Shown here: one piece after another, positions 5,641 to 10,452 of the stretch
Numbering within the stretch: position 1 is the first letter of the stretch
Layout of the letters: every line of letters starts with the position of its first letter
Made by a program: the position numbers and the translations under genes
Notes under the pieces: generated by a model
The model's database searches: none
What the model was told of the DNA's origin: nothing
What the model saw: only the letters and a program-made list of their open reading frames with translations
From: DASQDT01 sp036380435
GTDB lineage: Bacteria; Acidobacteriota; Blastocatellia; Pyrinomonadales; Pyrinomonadaceae
DNA: 10,452 bases
Direction of reading: 5' to 3'
NCBI GenBank assembly: GCA_036380435.1
Contig: DASVES010000384.1
Coordinates: 1-10,452, forward strand

Positions 5641-5719
5641 GGGGGAAGGGGTAAAGGGTAACGGGGAAGGGGAAGAAATTAGCCTTTCGCTTTCGCCCTT
5701 ACCCTTTACCCCTTCCCCC
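5641..5719. repeat. Foldback repeat of G/A-rich 7-bp units (IR3) in the alaX/RNB divergent gap
   Basis: A perfect 21-bp inverted repeat (5641-5661 with 5699-5719) around a 37-nt loop. Read from either end it is a series of 7-bp units: GGGGGAA, GGGGTAA, AGGGTAA, CGGGGAA, GGGGAAG from the left, and the same first three then GGGCGAA, AGCGAAA, GGCTAAT from the right. One strand is almost pure purine, so triplex or G-rich structures are conceivable. It lies between the divergent alaX and RNB genes, just upstream of both putative -10 elements. Confidence 0.8.
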
Positions 5720-5755
5720 GCCGTGGCTCGTGCCGCGTTTGTGACAAAGGGCGGT

Positions 5756-5761
5756 TATAAT
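5756..5761 (+). promoter_or_regulatory. -10 element of the RNB gene
   Basis: A perfect TATAAT ends 7 nt before the GTG start at 5769, with no SD in between, so the mRNA would begin at or beside the start codon. I see no good -35 at 16-18 nt spacing. Confidence 0.55.
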
Positions 5762-5768
5762 CCCGCGC

Positions 5769-7238
5769 GTGACGGATGCGAGAGACGTTGACCTGCGGGA
5801 GCTTGCGCGCCGCGAGGCGGACGAGGCGGGGTTCGCCACGGGGTTCGGCCCCGAGGTCGAGAGCGAGCTGCGGGAGCTTGGCCGTGGCGGGCGGGGCGTC
5901 GAAGGGTCGGAAGGCGTGCGCGACCTGCGCGAGCTTTTGTGGTCTTCCATCGACAACCGGGAGTCGCGCGACCTCGATCAGGTGGAGTACGCCGAGCGCC
6001 TGCCGGGCGGCGAGGTGCGCCTCCGCATCGGCGTCGCCGACGTTGACTCCTGCGTCCCGCGCGGCTCCGCCATCGACCGGCACGCGCGCGCCAACACCGT
6101 CTCCGTCTACACGCCCGGCGCCGTCTTCCACATGCTGCCCGAACAGCTCGCGACCGAGTTGACCTCACTGCTCGAAGACGCGGAGCGTCTCGCCGTCGTC
6201 ACGGAGTTAACCGTCGCCGAGGACGGACGGGTAATCGCCACCGACGTTTACCGCGCGGCGGTGCGTAACCGCCGGAAGCTCGTCTACGAGCCGGTCGGCG
6301 AATGGCTCGACGGGCGCTCGGGCGTCCCCGCGGAGGTCGCCGGCGTCGAAGGACTTGAGGAGCAGATACGTTTACAGGACGAGACGGCCGAGCGTCTGCG
6401 CGCGCTGCGCCGGACGAACGGCGCGCTGGAGTTGGAGACAGTCGAGGCCGACTTCGTCGTCGTTGACGGTCGGGCGGTCGATCTCGTCACGAAGACGCGC
6501 ACGCGCTCGCAAAGCATCATCGAAAACTTCATGGTCGCGGCGAACACGTCGATGGCCGAGTATCTGGAGGCGCGCGGCGTGCCGTCGCTGCGCCGCGTCG
6601 TGCGCCGGCCCGAGCGTTGGAGTCGCATGGCTGAGATCGCCGAACGCTTCAATGAACGCCTGCCGCGAGAGCCGGATTCGCGCGCCCTGTCAGACTTCCT
6701 CGCGCGGCGGCGTCGGGCCGACCCGGCGGGCTACGCGGAGCTGTCGCTGTCGGTGATGAAGCTTGTGGGTAGCGGCGAGTATCTGGTCGAAGCGCCGGGA
6801 CGCGAGCAGGAGGGGCACTTCGGTCTCGCCGTGGACGACTACACGCATTCGACGGCGCCCAACCGCCGCTACCCCGACCTCGTCACGCAGCGTTGCCTGA
6901 AGGCGACGCTCGCGGGCGGCGCGTCGCCTTACACGGTGTCGGAGTTGGGTGAGATCGCGGAGCACTGCAACCGGATGGAGGACGCGGCGCGGAAGGTGGA
7001 GCGGAGGATGCGGAAGGCGGCGACGGCGATGCTTCTGGGCGCGCGCGCGGGCGAGGTGTTCGAGGCCGTCGTGACGGGCGCGAAGCCGAAGGGAACGTTT
7101 GTGAAGCTCGCGGCGCCGCCGGCCGAGGGCCGCGTCGTCCGGGGCGAGCGCGGTCTGGACGTGGGCGACCGCGTGCGTGTGCGTCTGGTTTCGACCGACC
7201 CGGAGCGGGGCTTCATCGACTTCGCGCGCGTCAGTTAG
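5769..7238 (+). CDS. RNB-domain (RNase II/R superfamily) exoribonuclease, short form with S1-like C-terminus
   Basis: 489 residues from a GTG. The RNB core includes SIDNRESRDLDQ (60-71), VADVDSCVP (89-97), ending with TPGAVFHMLP (115-124), IENFMVAAN (251-259) and YTHSTAPNRRYPDL (358-371), all recognisable RNase II/R landmarks. An S1-like segment (about 427-489, ending RGFIDFARVS) closes the protein. There are no N-terminal cold-shock domains, so it is shorter than RNase II or R. The four active-site aspartates of RNase II (D201, D207, D209, D210 in E. coli) align with D62, D68, D70 and Q71; the last is Gln. From memory a bacterial RNB subgroup shares this, so it need not mean inactivity. Expected role: processive 3'-5' RNA decay in the cytoplasm. 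It is divergent from alaX, and a foldback repeat separates it from the next gene. Confidence 0.88.
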   Translation: MTDARDVDLRELARREADEAGFATGFGPEVESELRELGRGGRGVEGSEGVRDLRELLWSSIDNRESRDLDQVEYAERLPGGEVRLRIGVADVDSCVPRGSAIDRHARANTVSVYTPGAVFHMLPEQLATELTSLLEDAERLAVVTELTVAEDGRVIATDVYRAAVRNRRKLVYEPVGEWLDGRSGVPAEVAGVEGLEEQIRLQDETAERLRALRRTNGALELETVEADFVVVDGRAVDLVTKTRTRSQSIIENFMVAANTSMAEYLEARGVPSLRRVVRRPERWSRMAEIAERFNERLPREPDSRALSDFLARRRRADPAGYAELSLSVMKLVGSGEYLVEAPGREQEGHFGLAVDDYTHSTAPNRRYPDLVTQRCLKATLAGGASPYTVSELGEIAEHCNRMEDAARKVERRMRKAATAMLLGARAGEVFEAVVTGAKPKGTFVKLAAPPAEGRVVRGERGLDVGDRVRVRLVSTDPERGFIDFARVS

Positions 7239-7275
7239 AGTTAGCGAGAACGGTTTGCGGCTGAAGGAAGAATTA

Positions 7276-7373
7276 ACATGGATGGACGAGAACAAGTGAT
7301 AAGTGATGAGTGATAAGTGATAAGAAAGAGAAAAACGGTTTTACTCTTATCACTTGTTCTCGTCCATCCATGT
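7276..7373. repeat. Foldback repeat with AACATGGATGGAC end and 7-bp tandem units (IR4)
   Basis: A perfect 28-bp inverted repeat (7276-7303 with 7346-7373) lies between the RNB and nucleotidyltransferase genes. The left arm runs into four 7-bp units, AAGTGAT, AAGTGAT, GAGTGAT, AAGTGAT (7294-7321). The outer end of the arms matches the core of the 4203-4369 element, so the two belong to one family with different inner sequence. No coding content. Confidence 0.8.
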
Positions 7374-7422
7374 GAAAATCCGCCTGCGCGTGCGGCGCGT
7401 GGTCAATGGGAGAAATTGAGCT

Positions 7423-7902
7423 TTGAGTAATGACCCGAAAGAGATGTCGGACGAAGAGATTCGCGCACAGGTCGTCGAACTCGGCTTCGGCGGCGACCGG
7501 CGTCGCTTCGAGGAGTTCTGCCGCGTGTTGCGCGAGGGGCTGCCCGTGGGGACGGGTGTGGCCCTGCGCGGCAGCGTCATCACCAACGAACGCTACGAGG
7601 ACGGCCGCCCCTTCGACGCCAAGGGCAAGGGCACCAGCGACCTCGACGTGACGCTCGTCGGCGAAGAGGTCAGGGAGTGCTGGAAGCAGGACGCCTACTA
7701 CATCCCCGGCCTTCACACCATGCCGCTCCACGACGAAGACCCCGACTGCGCGCCCAACCTCGACGGCCTCCGCCGCGAGCTGCAACAGATCGCCCGTCGC
7801 CCCGTCAGCTTTCAGGCCACCTCCAACATCGTCCTCTTCGCGCGCGACGTGCTGATGAGCCAGCCCTACTTCATGCTGATCGAGCAAGCGGAAGCGCCGT
7901 GA
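7423..7902 (+). CDS. Nucleotidyltransferase-fold protein
   Basis: 159 residues from TTG at 7423, chosen for GGGAG about 10 nt upstream; an ATG at 7444 is the alternative. LRGS (48-51) followed by GTSDLDVTLVG (70-80) is the G-S ... D-x-D motif of the DNA polymerase beta-like nucleotidyltransferase superfamily, with D73 and D75 as likely metal ligands. The 21-residue spacing between GS and DLD is longer than the usual 9-13. I see no clear third carboxylate, and there is no obvious tRNA- or drug-binding domain. The substrate is unknown. The stop TGA overlaps the GTG start of the next gene (GTGA), so the two are translationally coupled and probably work together. MNT-type toxin/antitoxin roles are possible in the superfamily, but nothing here shows a HEPN partner. 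Confidence 0.75.
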   Translation: MSNDPKEMSDEEIRAQVVELGFGGDRRRFEEFCRVLREGLPVGTGVALRGSVITNERYEDGRPFDAKGKGTSDLDVTLVGEEVRECWKQDAYYIPGLHTMPLHDEDPDCAPNLDGLRRELQQIARRPVSFQATSNIVLFARDVLMSQPYFMLIEQAEAP

Positions 7903-8657
7903 TCCTCAAGCTCCTCAGTTACAACATCCGCTTCGGCGGCCGCGGCCGCGAGCGCGCGCTAGCCGACGTGATTCGCGCCGCCGCGCCCGACCTCGTCGTC
8001 TTTCAGGAGGCGACCGACACGCGCGTCGTCGAGGCCGTCGCCGAGTCCGCCGGGCTGCCGCACCACGCGGCGCGGCGCGACCACTCCATCGCCTACGCCG
8101 GCCGCATCGAAGTCGCGCACCACGCGTGGCATCACCCCGCAGGCTCGCGCCACCCCTTCATGGAGCTGGTGCTGGCCGACGACCACACGCGCGTCTTCGG
8201 ACTCCACCTGAGCGCGCGCTTCTCGAAATGGAGCGAGCGGCGTCGCGCGCGCGAGATGCGCGCGTTGCTCGACGGCATACGCGAGCATCAGGAGGGCTTC
8301 CATGTGCTCGTCGGCGACTTCAACACGCTGGCGCCGGGCGAGCTGTTGGAGTTGAGCCGGATGCCGCGTTGGATTCGCGCGCTCGTGTGGCTGAGCGGGC
8401 GCGAGCTACAGCGAGACACCATCCAGATGTTGCTCGACGCCGGCTACCGCGATGGCTTCCGCCTCCTTCATCCCGACGTGAAGGGCTACACGCTCCCCGC
8501 GTGGGACCCCAGCGTCCGACTCGATTACGTCTTCCTGCCGGCGCGCGACGCCGCGCGTCTCAAGTCGTGCGACGTGCTCGACGCGGCGGGCGCCGCCGCG
8601 GCCTCCGACCACCTCCCGCTCCTCGCCGAGATCGACCTCCCCGTGGCCGCCGCCTGA
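7899..8657 (+). CDS. Endonuclease/exonuclease/phosphatase (EEP) superfamily protein
   Basis: 252 residues from GTG at 7899, which overlaps the stop of the upstream gene by 4 bp. Family motifs in order: SYNIRFGG with N9, VVFQEA with E37, GLHLSAR with H103, LVGDFNT with D140 and N142, RLDYVFL with D209, and SDHLP with D237 and H238. The metal site and catalytic His are complete. The superfamily hydrolyses phosphodiester or phosphomonoester bonds in DNA, RNA, nucleotides or lipids; the substrate cannot be told from sequence. No signal peptide is evident, so cytoplasmic. Coupling with the nucleotidyltransferase-fold protein suggests opposing or sequential chemistry on one substrate, which is inference. 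Confidence 0.88.
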   Translation: MILKLLSYNIRFGGRGRERALADVIRAAAPDLVVFQEATDTRVVEAVAESAGLPHHAARRDHSIAYAGRIEVAHHAWHHPAGSRHPFMELVLADDHTRVFGLHLSARFSKWSERRRAREMRALLDGIREHQEGFHVLVGDFNTLAPGELLELSRMPRWIRALVWLSGRELQRDTIQMLLDAGYRDGFRLLHPDVKGYTLPAWDPSVRLDYVFLPARDAARLKSCDVLDAAGAAAASDHLPLLAEIDLPVAAA

Positions 8658-8665
8658 GATCGTTT

Positions 8666-8695
8666 TTGACACGCGCGGCCCGATGTGCGAATAAT
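8666..8695 (+). promoter_or_regulatory. Promoter of the M61 peptidase gene
   Basis: TTGACA (8666-8671), an 18-nt spacer and AATAAT (8690-8695). The predicted start near 8703 leaves a leader of about 50 nt containing GGAG (8741-8744) 8 nt before the ATG, a conventional arrangement unlike the leaderless starts elsewhere in the window. Confidence 0.7.
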
Positions 8696-8752
8696 CGCGG
8701 TGCCCCGGCGCTCCCCTGCGACAGTTAAAATCAACTTTTCGGAGTCAACCGA

Positions 8753-10452
8753 ATGTTTGTCCGCGTTCGCCTTTCTCTGCGCCGCGCCGTCGTCGCGTCC
8801 GCCTTCGTCCTCGTCCAACTAATCTCTTCGCCCGACGCCCTCGCGCAGCAAGGGACGAACGCCGGGCCGCCCCTTCGCATCAGCTACACGCTCTCGATGC
8901 CCGCGCCGGAGACGCACCTGTTCGAGGTGCAGGTTGATGTCGCGGGATTGCGTGGCAACACGCCGCTTGAGTTCCAGATGCCGCGCTGGTCGCCGGGCCG
9001 CTATGCCATCTTCGACTTCGCCAAGAACGTGCAGGAGGCGCGCGCCGTCACGCTCTGTCCTCCCGGCGCGCAGTGTAAGGGCCGGGAGTTGGCCGTCCGT
9101 CGCCTGGACACGCAGACGTGGTCGGTCGAGACGGCCGACGGCGGCGCGTCCTTCCGCTACAAGGTCTTCGCCGACGATCTCTCCGGCACCTTCTCGCAAC
9201 TCGACACGCGCCACGCCAGCTTCAACGGCGGCTCCGTCTTCGTCTACGTGGGCGGCCACAAGCAAGACCCCGTGACATTGAAGATTAGAGCGCCCGCCGG
9301 CTGGAAGGTCGCGAACGGCTACACCCGAAGTCCCGAGCAGACCGAGTTTGCCTTCCCCAACTACGACGTGCTCATCGACACGCCGACCGACGTTGCTCCC
9401 GACTGGACGATGGACACCTTCGACGTTGACGGCAAAACTTACCGCGTCCTAGTCCACTCCTTCGGCCCCGAGGGCGGCAAGCGCGCCGCCTTCGTCCGCG
9501 ACATCGAGAAGGTAGTGCGCGAGCAGGTGCGGATGATGGAGGGCGCGCCCGACTACGAGCAGTACACCTTCCTCTTCCACTTCGACCCGACCGCCCGCGG
9601 CGGCGACGGCATGGAGCACCTCAACTCCACACAGATCGTCTCCACCCGCGCGCTCGCCGACGAGGGCGCTTACGCGGGCAGTCTCTCGACGGCCGCGCAC
9701 GAGTTCTTCCACGTCTGGAACGTCAAGCGCCTGCGCCCCGCGGGCCTCGGCCCGTGGGATTTCACGCGCCCCGTTGTCACGCGCGGTCTCTGGATCGCCG
9801 AGGGCTTCACGAATTACTACGAGACCCTTTCGAGACGCCGCGCCGGCGTCATCGACGACGCCCACCTGCTCCGCAACTACTCGGGCACCATCACGGGTGT
9901 GGAGAACTCGCCGGGGAGCCGCCTGATGAGCGCCGAAGATTCATCTCTGCTCGCCTCGTTCCTCGACCGTGGCAGCAGCGAGCAGCTCACGAACCTCGCC
10001 AACACGTCCGTCAGCTACTACCCGAAGGGCGAAGTGCTTGGCCTCGTCCTCGACCTCCTCATCCGCGCCAAGTCTCAGGGCCGCGCCTCGCTCGACGACG
10101 TGATGCGGCGCATGTATCGCGAGTTCTATTTAGAGAGTGCGAAAGATTCTTACTACCTGAAGGGGCGCGCCTACACGCCCGCCGACTTCGAGCGCGTCGT
10201 CTCGGAGACGGCCGGCGCCGACATGAGTTGGTTCTTCGAGCGCCACGTGCGCGCGCCGGAGCAGCCGCCCTACGACGAGGCGTTTGCCGCCGTCGGCCTT
10301 CGCCTCAAACGCACGCCCGCGAAGCAGCCGCACACGGCCGGAATCGGCTTCGACTTCCGCGCCCACCCGCTACTGCGCGTCGGCTATCTCAGCACCGGCT
10401 CCGCGGCCCAGCGCGCCGGACTCCGACAGGGCGACGTGCTCGTCACCATCGG
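8753..10452 (+). CDS. M61-family (glycyl aminopeptidase-like) metallopeptidase with PDZ domain, C-terminus cut by window edge
   Basis: 566 codons are present and the frame continues past the right edge. Residues 1-31 are a signal peptide (RLSLRR, hydrophobic core, SPDALA cleavage motif). The N-terminal beta domain holds PRWSPGRYAIFDFAKNV (77-93) and a C102/C108 pair that may form a disulfide. The catalytic domain has GMEHLNST, then H316-E-F-F-H320 (HExxH zinc motif with E317 as base) and WIAEGFTNYYE with E350 as likely third zinc ligand. A PDZ domain begins near residue 535 (RVGYLSTGSAAQRAGLRQGDVLV). Members are exported zinc aminopeptidases, some glycine-preferring. The gene has its own promoter and SD and is not obviously in an operon with the EEP gene. 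Confidence 0.95.
   Translation, partial: MFVRVRLSLRRAVVASAFVLVQLISSPDALAQQGTNAGPPLRISYTLSMPAPETHLFEVQVDVAGLRGNTPLEFQMPRWSPGRYAIFDFAKNVQEARAVTLCPPGAQCKGRELAVRRLDTQTWSVETADGGASFRYKVFADDLSGTFSQLDTRHASFNGGSVFVYVGGHKQDPVTLKIRAPAGWKVANGYTRSPEQTEFAFPNYDVLIDTPTDVAPDWTMDTFDVDGKTYRVLVHSFGPEGGKRAAFVRDIEKVVREQVRMMEGAPDYEQYTFLFHFDPTARGGDGMEHLNSTQIVSTRALADEGAYAGSLSTAAHEFFHVWNVKRLRPAGLGPWDFTRPVVTRGLWIAEGFTNYYETLSRRRAGVIDDAHLLRNYSGTITGVENSPGSRLMSAEDSSLLASFLDRGSSEQLTNLANTSVSYYPKGEVLGLVLDLLIRAKSQGRASLDDVMRRMYREFYLESAKDSYYLKGRAYTPADFERVVSETAGADMSWFFERHVRAPEQPPYDEAFAAVGLRLKRTPAKQPHTAGIGFDFRAHPLLRVGYLSTGSAAQRAGLRQGDVLVTI

Noticed and set aside
5641..5719. Simple rho-independent terminator
   Set aside because: It lies between divergent genes, has a 37-nt loop, and no T run follows either arm, so a terminator role alone does not explain it.
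7273..7887. Long minus-strand open frame opposite the nucleotidyltransferase gene
   Set aside because: It is the antisense shadow of a gene with recognisable motifs and crosses a foldback repeat; its protein has no plausible domain.
8819..9265. Minus-strand open frame opposite the M61 gene; also 9449-9865 and 10130-10366
   Set aside because: G/C-rich codon bias leaves the antisense frame open; the plus-strand M61 protein is unmistakable there.

Overview
The window looks like chromosomal DNA from a high-G+C bacterium, most likely an Acidobacteriota (Blastocatellia-like) lineage. This rests on family recognition only: a VWFA-related protein of the type common in Acidobacteria, an M61 peptidase with a PDZ domain, and strongly G/C-biased third codon positions. 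Both edges cut genes: a minus-strand VWFA-type protein at the left and a plus-strand M61 peptidase at the right.

Layout. 1-1783 (minus): a secreted protein with an Sm-like N-terminal piece and a PA-IL/LecA-like C-terminal domain, then the truncated VWFA-type secreted protein. 1784-2105: a gene-free stretch with a terminator-like hairpin and a 3' fragment of a tRNA gene. 2106-3935: a small restriction-modification (R-M) cassette of visibly lower G+C. It holds a PD-(D/E)xK nuclease (plus), a convergent beta-class DNA methyltransferase (minus) and a small HTH protein with an AT-hook-like tail (minus). 4062-4138 (minus): an intact tRNA-Ala(CGC). Its 3' end is repeated in degenerate form at 2022-2061, so the R-M cassette lies between a tRNA and a partial direct copy of it, as expected for tRNA-targeted integration. 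4385-5608 (minus): a long-form alanyl-tRNA editing protein (AlaX type). 5769-7238 (plus): a short RNase II/R-type RNB protein. 7423-8657 (plus): a nucleotidyltransferase-fold protein translationally coupled to an EEP-superfamily phosphoesterase. 8753-end (plus): the M61 peptidase.

How the genes fit together. AlaX and tRNA-Ala concern the same tRNA identity and are neighbours on one strand. RNB, nucleotidyltransferase and EEP form a run of nucleic-acid or nucleotide-processing enzymes. The R-M trio is a self-contained defence module with no recombinase of its own. The VWFA, lectin-like and M61 proteins all carry export signals.

Two structural patterns stand out. (1) Four intergenic gaps each hold a foldback (inverted-repeat) element, and three of these are built from 7-bp tandem units. 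(2) Several genes have a -10-like hexamer only 6-7 nt before the start codon and no Shine-Dalgarno sequence, suggesting leaderless transcripts. Other genes in the same window have clear SD sites.
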